DNA of 42,729 nt from Strigomonas culicis (taxonomy: Eukaryota > Euglenozoa > Kinetoplastea > Trypanosomatida > Trypanosomatidae): the NCBI GenBank assembly GCA_000482145.1, contig AUXH01000092.1, forward strand, positions 1-42,729, read 5' to 3'. A program made the position numbers and the translations under genes. The notes beneath the pieces were generated by a model. That model was given only the letters and a program-made list of their open reading frames with translations, was not told where the DNA came from and did not search any database. Within the stretch, counting starts at the first letter, position 1; each line of letters starts with the position of its first letter. Positions 9,675 through 17,617 of the stretch are shown here, piece after piece.

Positions 9675-10583
9675 ATGGTGTCCACCCCCTTCGACTGGTG
9701 CCGTCTGAGCCCTCTCTTCCTCCTCCTCGTGCTGCTGCTCTGCGGCGGGCGCGCGGCGGCCGACGACGCGGACGGCGCGGCCGGGAAGGTACAGCTCTCG
9801 GACAGTCTCGTGCAGCTGCTGAGCGAGGCCGAGCTCGGCTGGGAGGTGCACGTGCGCGTCGGCGACGCGTGGCACGCGCTCGGCGCCGCGCGGGTGGAGG
9901 CGCAGCCGGCCGAGCACGCCGCGGAGCTGCTGCTGCCGCCCCTCCCGCCCGGCGGCGGCGCCGTGGACAAACTGACTTGTGAGGAGTACCGCGGCACGCG
10001 CGGCGCCGCGGGCGACCTCACCGGCCGCTGCTTCCTCGTCGGCCGGCCGCTCGCGACGGACCTCTTCGTGCCCTACGCGGTGGTGCCGCCCGCGGGCGCG
10101 AAGACGGAGGCGCAGCGACGGGCGAGCCGCCGCGAGCGGCCGCGCGGCGGCGCGGCGCCCGACGTGCCCACCCACCGCCGCTCGCAGGGGCTCCTCCGCG
10201 AGGAGGTGCTCAGCGCGGAGGGCGCCAGCGAGACGGAGCGCGTCGTCGGCAGCGTGGTCTGCGACGAGGTGGTGCGGCGCGGCGCGGCCACCAACTCGCT
10301 CTTCTACAACCTGACGCTGCAGCTGGAGCTGCCGGCCGCGCTGCGGGAGGCGCTGCAGCTCAGCGGTCTGCGGCTCGTCGGCATGTCGGGCAGCTACCGG
10401 CACGCGACGCAGCAGCGCGCGCAGCTGGCGCGGGCGGCCGAGGGCTCGTCCTTCTATCGTCGCTGGATCTACCCCTTCGTGTTTGTCGCCGGCCTCTACG
10501 GGACGCTGCTGGTGATCGGCTACGGCGTCGGCAAGTACGCCGCCGCGCAGCAGGCGAAGCAGGCGGCTGCAAAGCAAAAATAG
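9675..10583 (+). CDS. Type I ER/secretory membrane protein, possibly EMC10-like
   Basis: The 302-residue protein begins with a signal peptide: a short polar start, then a Leu-rich core LSPLFLLLVLLLCGG, with cleavage likely after the following Ala-rich segment near residue 28. A luminal region follows. Near the C-terminus, residues about 264-286 (WIYPFVFVAGLYG onwards) form one membrane helix, followed by a Lys/Gln/Ala cytosolic tail ending KQK. The order signal peptide, beta-rich luminal domain, FYRRWIYP-type helix and short basic tail resembles ER membrane complex subunit EMC10, whose helix also starts with an aromatic-Tyr-Ile-Pro pattern. The luminal similarity is weak, so EMC10 is only a suggestion. 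Other single-pass ER proteins such as EMC7 remain possible. The start was chosen because it follows a clear splice acceptor and gives the signal peptide. Confidence 0.75.
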   Translation: MVSTPFDWCRLSPLFLLLVLLLCGGRAAADDADGAAGKVQLSDSLVQLLSEAELGWEVHVRVGDAWHALGAARVEAQPAEHAAELLLPPLPPGGGAVDKLTCEEYRGTRGAAGDLTGRCFLVGRPLATDLFVPYAVVPPAGAKTEAQRRASRRERPRGGAAPDVPTHRRSQGLLREEVLSAEGASETERVVGSVVCDEVVRRGAATNSLFYNLTLQLELPAALREALQLSGLRLVGMSGSYRHATQQRAQLARAAEGSSFYRRWIYPFVFVAGLYGTLLVIGYGVGKYAAAQQAKQAAAKQK

Positions 10584-10959
10584 GCACGCCGCTGTGGCGT
10601 CTAAGGAACAAGAAACAAAAGGAAAAGGAGGGAAGAAATATGTGAACTCATGATACTCAGTCGTGGACGTATGAAGTGAACCTGTGAACGGCGGTTGCGT
10701 AATTCCTATCATTATCATGTGTGACTCTGATGATATTTGTCTACTTGCAGCTGTGCGTGATAGCACACGCGCACACAGCTGTTGCAATACTAGAATGACC
10801 ATGATGGGTGTGCCGTCCCCCGGCAATATATTGAATCCAACTACAACACTATATATATATATATATATACATAATAAAAACAATAATAAAAAACATCTAT
10901 TATTACCATTCTATTGTTTTCATAATACAAGAGTAGCTTAAAAAAAAAAAAAGAATAGC
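10584..10959. other. Intergenic region with (TA)n tract
   Basis: AT-rich spacer. A (TA)n run of about ten units lies at roughly 10849-10869, and an A-run precedes the ATG of the hydrolase gene. Nothing gene-like is visible. Confidence 0.6.
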
Positions 10960-12021
10960 ATGGCAACAGACTCACCCGTGCAGCAGCTCATCATTATCTT
11001 CGTTGCCCTCGTTGTGGGCCTCTCCCTTCAATTTGGTCTACAGCACTACGACACGTATTATCAATACGAAAGCACCGCCGCACACAAAGGAAACGCCTCC
11101 TCACCCCACCCTGCCCCGTCCCCTTTGACAGCCTCCGACGCGATGGATATTGACGCGACGAACCTGCTGGGTCCCAACATCCAGGAGATGTCCAACACGC
11201 AGATCAAGGAGGAGCTCAAGACGCGCTACGCCGTCACGAACGTCGCGGACTGCATCGAGCCGGGCGACCTCCAGCGCAAGCTGGCGACCGTGCGCGACAC
11301 GCAGCCCATCACCTACGGCCTCCGCTACGGCACGTACCTGGAGATCGGCAACAAGAAGTCCGCCACCGGCATCGTGACGCTCTCGCACGGCCTCGGCGAC
11401 AGCGCGCGCGGCTGGGAGGACGTCGGCGAGGAGCTCGCGCAGCGGCTGCCGTACCTGCTCTTCCTGCTGCCCACCGCGCCGAACCGCCCCGTCACGATCA
11501 ACGGCGGCATGGCGATGCCGGCGTGGTACGACATCCGCAGCATGCTCTCCATCGGCCTCCGCAGCGGGGAGCAGGACAGCGCGAGTCTCTTCCAGTCGGT
11601 CGACTACGTGCGCAGCATGGCGCACGTGGCCGCGAAGCGCTACAAGATCAACCCGCGCCGCGTCGTCTACGCGGGCTTCTCGCAGGGCGCCGCGACGAGC
11701 ATCGCGACGGCCCTCACCGCCCACCTCGCGCCGGCGGGCGCGGCCATCATGTCCGGCTACTTCGCGGGGCTGGACGACACGCTGCCGAAGGTGGTCAACC
11801 GCGACGTGCCCTTCCACTTCTTCCACGGCTCCGCGGACAACGTGGTGCCGCTGCAGGCCTGCAAGGACTCCATCGAGGCCCTGGCGAAGGACGCCAAGGT
11901 GACGGTGCCCGTCGCGTTCAAGGAGTACCCGGGGATGATGCACGCCGCCTGCCCGCAGGAGGTGAACGACCTCGAAGCCTTCCTGCGCAAGGTGCTGCCC
12001 GAGAAGCAGAGTGGTTTGTAA
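10960..12021 (+). CDS. Membrane-anchored acyl-protein thioesterase / carboxylesterase-like hydrolase
   Basis: The 353-residue protein belongs to the alpha/beta-hydrolase phospholipase/carboxylesterase family, which includes acyl-protein thioesterases that remove palmitate from proteins. The family strand LSHGLGD is at 141-147. The nucleophile elbow GFSQG places Ser241, the acid is Asp293 in GSADNVVP, and His328 in MMHAACP completes the triad. Cytosolic APTs are about 230 aa. Here about 110 extra N-terminal residues hold a hydrophobic segment at 8-27 (a signal-anchor) and a small helical segment at about 75-112 (MSNTQIKEELKTRY followed by IEPGDLQRKL). That segment resembles a SAP/MANF-C-like helix-turn-helix. 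The enzyme is therefore probably membrane-tethered. True substrates (S-acylated proteins or lysophospholipids) cannot be told from sequence. Confidence 0.85.
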   Translation: MATDSPVQQLIIIFVALVVGLSLQFGLQHYDTYYQYESTAAHKGNASSPHPAPSPLTASDAMDIDATNLLGPNIQEMSNTQIKEELKTRYAVTNVADCIEPGDLQRKLATVRDTQPITYGLRYGTYLEIGNKKSATGIVTLSHGLGDSARGWEDVGEELAQRLPYLLFLLPTAPNRPVTINGGMAMPAWYDIRSMLSIGLRSGEQDSASLFQSVDYVRSMAHVAAKRYKINPRRVVYAGFSQGAATSIATALTAHLAPAGAAIMSGYFAGLDDTLPKVVNRDVPFHFFHGSADNVVPLQACKDSIEALAKDAKVTVPVAFKEYPGMMHAACPQEVNDLEAFLRKVLPEKQSGL

Positions 12022-12465
12022 AGGAGGGCGTGCGAGACGGCCAGTCACACACCGTTCCTGCTTCACAGTCACGCACATGTATGCATACACGTATATCTAT
12101 ATATGATGTATGTGTGACTCCTTATAAGGAGGAGCAGAAGAACAGTTAGTAACAACACATACTTACTCTAGGAAAAGGCAAAACAAAATTTTTAACTATA
12201 TTAAAAATATTTTTTATTATTATAAACGAGCGTAATTCTCTTTTTGTTTTCCACATGGAAAGACAGTAACATACCAACTACAACGACTCTTTTGTTTATG
12301 TATATATGATGGATGTTTCTGTGGCGTTTCGCTCCCCTTGCATCATTCTTTTCTGCTCTCTCTCTCTCTCTCTCTCTTGCTTTCTCGCTCTCTCAAGCAT
12401 TTTTCTTTTTTGCCGCTTGTACAGTACCCTTCTATATACAGCCTTCTTTTGTTTCTTGCGACTCC
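12022..12465. other. Intergenic region, no gene seen
   Basis: AT-rich spacer with a (CT)n tract at about 12356-12378 and a T-rich run before the next gene, probably its trans-splicing signal. The frame of the next gene is open upstream to 12313 but reads through the CT repeat as Ser-Leu, which is not believable protein. Confidence 0.55.
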
Positions 12466-13140
12466 ATGCTGCGCCGCGCCCCGCGTGTCCTGGGCGGGTA
12501 CAAGTTCTTCGAGGACATGTACCCCCGGCACGAGCCCGCGCCGCGCTACGCGAGCTACGAAGAGCAGCTGCGCGGCGGCACCGTCACGTCGCTGGAGCCG
12601 AAGAAGCAGCTGACGGAGAGCGAGAAGCTGCACCATCTCCACGAGTGGAAGCAGGACCAGGAGGGCTACCACGCGCCCAAGGAGTACGGGTGGCCGGAGG
12701 AGTGGGGCCCGGAGCCCGGCGAAGACGGCCACAGCGCGTGGTACGAGAAGAACCGCATGTACATGTCCTACGAGGAGAAGTCCAAGTACGACCTGCGCAT
12801 CGGCGTGCCGGTCGAGAAGAACGCGATGCGGCACCAGGAGATGCCCTTCCAGAAGCGCATGAAGGCCGCCTACCACAACCTGGAGGAGCGCGACCCACAG
12901 TACTTCGACCCCCGGCAGCGCGGCTACTGGGCGAACTACAGCTACGAGGACCAGAAGGACACGATGGCCAAGGCGCGCGACGACTACCTGAGTGAGTGGC
13001 TGGAGAAGCCGGGGGTCACCAAGGAGAACGTCGCGAAGAAGATCGGCGACTACAACGGAACCGCGAAGAACCACAACGTCCAGTCCGTGCAGCGCCGGCC
13101 GGAGTGGGAGCTGGCGCCGCTGCCGGAGTACGATGACTAG
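12466..13140 (+). CDS. Unidentified protein, probably mitochondrial
   Basis: The 224-residue product starts MLRRAPRVLGGYKFF. The short basic, Arg-rich N-terminus without acidic residues suits a kinetoplastid mitochondrial presequence. The rest is highly charged and rich in Tyr, Trp, Glu and Lys, with many Pro-Glu and Tyr-Glu pairs and no membrane segment. Such composition is common in accessory subunits of respiratory complexes or mitoribosomes, but I recognise no family. The upstream ATG-less open stretch was excluded because it translates a CT microsatellite. Coding bias is strong from the chosen Met onwards. The gene sits just ahead of two dehydrogenase genes, with no functional link evident. 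Confidence 0.8.
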   Translation: MLRRAPRVLGGYKFFEDMYPRHEPAPRYASYEEQLRGGTVTSLEPKKQLTESEKLHHLHEWKQDQEGYHAPKEYGWPEEWGPEPGEDGHSAWYEKNRMYMSYEEKSKYDLRIGVPVEKNAMRHQEMPFQKRMKAAYHNLEERDPQYFDPRQRGYWANYSYEDQKDTMAKARDDYLSEWLEKPGVTKENVAKKIGDYNGTAKNHNVQSVQRRPEWELAPLPEYDD

Positions 13141-13492
13141 GTGGAGGTGTGTGTGTGTGTGTGTGTGTGTGATGTATGGGTTGTTATGTTGGCCCCTGTG
13201 TGCAGTGATCCGCTTGCTTTACTTTTTAAGGATAAGGAATGAAAAAAAAAATGAAAGAAGAATGTTAGGTGTGGCGGTTTGACGTGAACTGCGGGTTTTG
13301 AGTTGCGTCATGGAACGATATGACGCTCCACTGGACTCATACGATGCTTATTTGTTTTCCCTGTACTCTTTCCTTTTTACTATCACTAGTCCTTGTAGCA
13401 CAGAAATACCATACACACAAAAAGGGTGCATCTCTTATTAGTGTAACTATTCACAGCTTCCTCTTTTTCGTTTCTACCGCCTCTGTAGCTTT
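13141..13492. other. Intergenic region with (TG)n tract and short leader
   Basis: A (TG)n run of about a dozen units follows the stop codon (about 13147-13171). A pyrimidine tract from about 13458 ends with AG at 13487-13488, only four bases before the next ATG. If that acceptor is used the leader added to the spliced leader is almost nil; an earlier AG near 13454-13455 is the alternative. Confidence 0.5.
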
Positions 13493-14821
13493 ATGTTCTC
13501 TCTCCCGAGAAGGCTGCTCTGTCGGCCGGTGAGCGCACCGGCGGCAGCGACTGCGGGGGCGGCCGCGGCCGCCGCGCCGCGGCCGAAGCGCAAGGCGCCG
13601 ACCGCCGCGCCGCCGAAGCTCAGCAGCAACACAGCAGACGCCTACGGCACCGGCGCGGATGAAATTGCGTCCTACTCAGCGCTGCGCCACACGGGGTACC
13701 TGCTGCTGCACGGCCGGCGCATGGGTCTCGCGGCACTGCTGGGCCTCGGCTACGCGGCGCTGGGCCCCACCTTTGCGGCGGCCGGCACCGCGGCGGCGCT
13801 GCAGAAGGGGCTGTACCTGACGGGCGCCGCGGTGCTGCAGCGGTGCAGCATCCACGGCGCCTCCAACCGGCAGCGCAAGGACCTCACCGGACGCGTGTGC
13901 GTCGTGACCGGCGGGACGAGTGGCATCGGGCTCTACACCGCGCTGCAGCTGCTCGGCATGGGCGCGACCGTCGTGCTGCCCGGCAAGGAGGAGGCCGCCC
14001 TCGCCTTCCTCGAGGCGAACACGCCGGCGGGGGCGGCGCCGGTGAAGGAGCGCGTCACGTTCATCGCGATGGACTACAACGATCAGCTGAGCATCGTTGC
14101 GGCGGCCGCGCGCATCAAGGGCCTGTACCAGGACCGCATCGACCTCCTCGTGAACTGCGCCGGCATCTGGCGCGAGGAGCCGGCGCTGACGAAGCAGCAG
14201 TACGAGCAGCACATTGGGATTAACTTTCTCGGGCCCTTCCACTTCACCGAGGCGATGCTGCCGTCGCTGCGCAAGAGCGCGCACGGGGCCGGCCGCATCG
14301 TCTACGTCACCTGCGCGGGCCACAACGGCGTGTCGCGGCCGAACGTCGTGCAGGAGCGCATGCTGCTGCGGCCGACGGACGCGGACCCGCAGGTGACCGC
14401 GCGCTGCTACAGCGCCTCCAAGCTGGGGAACATCTACCACGCGCAGAGCCTCGCGGAGCGGCGCTACGAGGGTATCCCGCTCAACCGCCCAAGCGACCTG
14501 CGCCCCGTCGACGTGTGCTGCGCGGACCCCGGCTTCAGCTACACGAACCTGCAGCGCGAGGTGCCGCCGCTGCTCGGCCACAGCCTACTGGCGCGCGCGC
14601 TGCGCTCCCTCTGGGGCAAGGACGCCTACGAGGGCAGCCAGACCGTCGTGCACTGCTGCCTCTGCGACGAGGTCGAGAACGGTGGGTACTACGCGGAGTG
14701 CCGCCTCATGCCGAGCGGCCTCAGCCGCCGCGCGCAGGACACGAACAGCCGCGACGAGGTCGTGCGCTGGGCCATGGCCAAGACGATCGCCAAGTACTAT
14801 AGCACAAGGCCGGAGAAGTAA
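13493..14821 (+). CDS. Short-chain dehydrogenase/reductase (retinol dehydrogenase-like), tandem copy 1
   Basis: The 442-residue protein carries a Rossmann-fold SDR domain from about residue 130. The NAD(P)-binding TGGTSGIG is at 139-146, NCAG at 221-224, and the YSASK active-site motif is at Tyr306/Lys310. The SDR catalytic Ser position, in the strand GRIVYVTCAGH, appears to be Cys274. The N-terminus (about 1-60) is basic and Ala/Pro-rich. It is followed by hydrophobic segments around 78-115 that may anchor the protein in a membrane, as in RDH11-14-type enzymes. These enzymes reduce or oxidise lipophilic carbonyls and alcohols; the substrate here is unknown. The next gene is a diverged paralogue, sharing a C-terminal block (EGSQTVV, CC, NGGYY). 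The start is the first ATG after a pyrimidine tract. Confidence 0.88.
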   Translation: MFSLPRRLLCRPVSAPAAATAGAAAAAAPRPKRKAPTAAPPKLSSNTADAYGTGADEIASYSALRHTGYLLLHGRRMGLAALLGLGYAALGPTFAAAGTAAALQKGLYLTGAAVLQRCSIHGASNRQRKDLTGRVCVVTGGTSGIGLYTALQLLGMGATVVLPGKEEAALAFLEANTPAGAAPVKERVTFIAMDYNDQLSIVAAAARIKGLYQDRIDLLVNCAGIWREEPALTKQQYEQHIGINFLGPFHFTEAMLPSLRKSAHGAGRIVYVTCAGHNGVSRPNVVQERMLLRPTDADPQVTARCYSASKLGNIYHAQSLAERRYEGIPLNRPSDLRPVDVCCADPGFSYTNLQREVPPLLGHSLLARALRSLWGKDAYEGSQTVVHCCLCDEVENGGYYAECRLMPSGLSRRAQDTNSRDEVVRWAMAKTIAKYYSTRPEK

Positions 14822-15097
14822 ATCAAAAGATCTGTCTAACGAAGCATGAAGAAGGAGAAAAAATGGTATTCACATGGGTGTGTCAGCCGTAAGCATCACT
14901 AATGTCCGTAGTTTGTATAGTATTACACACAGGTGAGTGTGACAACCAATGAGGAAAAAAAAAGGTGCATGCATCCCGTGCAGTCTATGTCACTTTGGCT
15001 CCCCTTTCACTCCTTCTCTATCTACACGCATGTTCGTCTTTTTTTTTGTTGGTGTTGTGGTTGACGGTTGAGTACACCTCCTCTTAGCATACCTGAC

Positions 15098-16450
15098 ATG
15101 TTGCGGCGCCTCGCGGGCCGCACGAGCGTCTCTCGGGCGGGGCGCTGCAAGTCGGCCCCGACCTTCTCCAAGATCCGGCAAGAGCCGCTCTTCCCCGGCA
15201 AGTACCGGCAGGTGACGCAGTTCGAGGGCGAGCACGTCTACGAGTACGGGAAGCACACCAAGGCCCTCGCGCGCGAGTCCACCGCGCTGGGCGTCATCCC
15301 CGCCGGCTCGCTGCTGGCCTACATGGCCACGTGGTACCCCTCCTTCCCCGTGCTGCCGCTGGAGGTGCAGGCGGGCTACATGCTGGCGCTCTTCGCGCTG
15401 TCGCGCGTCGCCGCGCGCGGGCGCACGAACGGCATCCGCCGCGACCTCACCGGCCGGCGCGTCGTGCTGACGGGGTGGTCGAGCGGCATCGGGCTGCAGA
15501 CCGCGGCGCAGCTCGCTGGCATGGGCGCGGACCTCGCACTGCTGGGGCGCGCCAGCCCGCACGCGGCGGCGGCGCTGCGGCACGTGCAGTCCTGCGCCGC
15601 GCCGTCGCAGCGCGTCGAGGCGGTGCCGCTCGACCTCACGGACTTCATCGCGGTGCGGGACTACGGCAAGCGCGCGCGGCAGAGCGGCGACGGCGTTGAC
15701 CTGCTCGTGCACTGCGCGGGCGTCATCCACGAGGGGCGGGTCACCACGCGCTTCGGCGACGACGCGCAGCTCGCGGCGAACTACCTCGGGCCCTTCCTGC
15801 TGACGGAGGGGCTGCTGCCGCTCGTGCGGCAGGCGCAGGGCCGCATCGTGTACGTGTCCTGCTCCGCGCACGTGAGCGTCGCGGGCCGCATCGTGCGCAC
15901 GTACCTGTCCGGCCGCGGCGTCTGGTCCCCGCGCGTGGCGGACCGCTACGACGGGCTGGAGCAGTACGGGTTCACCAAGCTGGGCAACATCTACCACGCG
16001 CAGGACCTCGCCGTGCGCGCGTACCCGCCGCCGGCGCGCCAGCGGCTGAGCGCGCGGCTCACGGCGCTGAAGGACCCGAAGCTGCAGCCCGGCACCGCCG
16101 CGCCGACCGCGGCCGAGGCCGCGCTGGCCGCGGACCGCGAGCCCTCCTACACGAGCTGCGCCTGCGCGCCCGGCGGCGTCATGACGCGCCTCTACCGCCA
16201 CGCGCCGCTGCAGCGTTTCGTCTTCACGTACCTGACGCCGCTGCTGCTGCTGGTGATGCGCACCGCGCACGAGGGCAGCCAGACGGTCGTGAACTGCTGC
16301 CTGCGTGACGAGCTGCGCAACGGCGGGTACTACATGAACTGCCAGTACGCGCCGACGGGCCTCAGTCAGACCGCCTGCGACGTCGCGGAGCGCGCGGAGG
16401 TGATGGCGTGGACACGGAAGAAGATGCAGCCCTACATGAAGTGGGACTAG
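15098..16450 (+). CDS. Short-chain dehydrogenase/reductase, tandem copy 2
   Basis: The 450-residue protein starts at the ATG at 15098; the frame is open a little further back but only from a TTG. The N-terminus MLRRLAGRTSVSRAGRCKS is Arg/Ser-rich and could be a mitochondrial presequence. A hydrophobic stretch at about 64-103 may contact membrane. SDR motifs are TGWSSGIG at 125-132, HCAG at 205-208 (Asn replaced by His), YVSCSAH with Cys255 at the usual catalytic Ser position, and YGFTK at Tyr290/Lys294. A 30-40 residue insertion (about 310-350) follows the active site. The C-terminal block EGSQTVVNCCL, then NGGYYMNC, matches the upstream paralogue. The two genes are 276 nt apart and probably arose by an old tandem duplication. 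The substrate is unknown. Confidence 0.87.
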   Translation: MLRRLAGRTSVSRAGRCKSAPTFSKIRQEPLFPGKYRQVTQFEGEHVYEYGKHTKALARESTALGVIPAGSLLAYMATWYPSFPVLPLEVQAGYMLALFALSRVAARGRTNGIRRDLTGRRVVLTGWSSGIGLQTAAQLAGMGADLALLGRASPHAAAALRHVQSCAAPSQRVEAVPLDLTDFIAVRDYGKRARQSGDGVDLLVHCAGVIHEGRVTTRFGDDAQLAANYLGPFLLTEGLLPLVRQAQGRIVYVSCSAHVSVAGRIVRTYLSGRGVWSPRVADRYDGLEQYGFTKLGNIYHAQDLAVRAYPPPARQRLSARLTALKDPKLQPGTAAPTAAEAALAADREPSYTSCACAPGGVMTRLYRHAPLQRFVFTYLTPLLLLVMRTAHEGSQTVVNCCLRDELRNGGYYMNCQYAPTGLSQTACDVAERAEVMAWTRKKMQPYMKWD

Positions 16451-16766
16451 ACGTGTGCCGACGGAGGGGGCAGCGGTGGAAACACCCCCTGTCGGGCAAG
16501 CCGTGGCGATCCCTCTTGTTGTTAGTTTTCCTCACCTGTTTAATTAATCACACAAAAAACACGATAAAAAGAAAAGAGCCTCTTGTTATGTTCTTTGAGC
16601 TGGATGTACGGAAGATCCATTGTCCTTTGGAAATATAATAGTAATAAAAACGGTCATAATGCCATGCCATTGAGACAGAGAAAAGGGGGAAAAAAGCGGT
16701 CTCTCCTCTCCATCTCGATAAAGCTCTTTCTCTCTCCACATCCTAACAAGAATCTAAGAAGCAATA
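16451..16766. other. Intergenic region, no gene seen
   Basis: Short AT-rich spacer. A CT-rich tract (about 16699-16742) followed by AG shortly before the ATG at 16767 is the likely trans-splicing signal of the next gene. Confidence 0.55.
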
Positions 16767-17087
16767 ATGGGCCTCACCGCCGAAGAAACACAGCGCGTGA
16801 AGACCGCCTTCCTCTCCTACGCACAGGGGCAGCCCAAGGTGACGGAGGCGATGATCGATCAGATGATCTGCGGTGCCGTGCCGGGGATCGGTTGGGAGGA
16901 CCTGCAGAAGCGCAAGCACGTCAAGCACGTCGGTGCCGACGGCTACAGCCTGCCGGACTTCTTCGCGGTGGTGAACAGCGACCCCGTCTACCTCAAGTTT
17001 ATTTGTCAGTACTTCCCACCACAGCCCAAGGAGGAGAAGCCGCCGGTCATCGACGGTCTCGATGTGAAGACCGCAAAGGGATTCTAA
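16767..17087 (+). CDS. Small unidentified protein (106 aa)
   Basis: The frame has good codon bias from the ATG onwards and encodes MGLTAEETQRVKTAFLSYAQ and a compact, mildly acidic protein. Helical stretches lie at about 5-20 and 26-50, then a YSLPDFFAVVNSDPVYLKF segment and a Lys/Pro-rich tail ending KTAKGF. There is no signal peptide, membrane helix or Cys/His metal site. The second residue is Gly, but position 6 is Glu, so N-myristoylation is not well supported. The size and pattern recall small kinetoplastid-specific proteins of the flagellum or mitochondrion, but I cannot name it. Confidence 0.75.
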   Translation: MGLTAEETQRVKTAFLSYAQGQPKVTEAMIDQMICGAVPGIGWEDLQKRKHVKHVGADGYSLPDFFAVVNSDPVYLKFICQYFPPQPKEEKPPVIDGLDVKTAKGF

Positions 17088-17617
17088 GACAGGATCCAAC
17101 GCAGATGAACAGAAGAGCAGTGTGAAAAGGCATGGAAAGGTATTTATGTATACTTATCCCTCTATTCTTTTTTCGCATGTTCATTTCGTGGTGTAATTGT
17201 TCTTTCTCTTTGTTCTTCCACATACAGCGCGAACTCTCTTTTGCATATAAAAAACAAAATGTAAATTTGCTTCTATATACATCTATATACATATCAACTG
17301 TCTTGAAAGAGATATCGTTTTTTTTTTTTCACTTTGTTCGAAAGACTGTGATGCCCGGATGTGTTAAGCAAACAGAAGCTTGGCACGGCAATTGAGCTCA
17401 TGCTGAAGTGACACTTTCACAAGTGAATATACGTATGTATAGAGAGGAAGAAGGTGAGTAGAAAAAATCGATATATACAGAAGCAAGCGTAATAGTGTTC
17501 GTCTTTACAATGACACAAGCGGTTTACTCCCCCATCTCCTCATTCTTTGAATAGATACACATTCTAAGTAGATTCTGAAGAAGAACACGCCTCTATCATA
17601 ACACCTTTCATTTACAA
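17088..17617. other. Intergenic region, no gene seen
   Basis: AT-rich spacer of 530 nt. The open frames in it lack coding bias. It presumably contains the 3' UTR of the small protein gene and the 5' leader of the RNA-binding protein gene. Confidence 0.55.

Noticed and set aside
14990..16270. Long open frames on the minus strand opposite genes (for example opposite the second SDR, the kinase and CDC20/CDH1)
   Set aside because: They lie exactly over well-supported + strand genes, are Arg/Ala/His-rich and arise from the strong GC3 bias, which removes stops from the opposite strand. No motif is seen.
16767..16790. N-myristoylation of the 106-aa protein
   Set aside because: Gly2 is present but position 6 is Glu rather than Ser/Thr, so the signal is not convincing.
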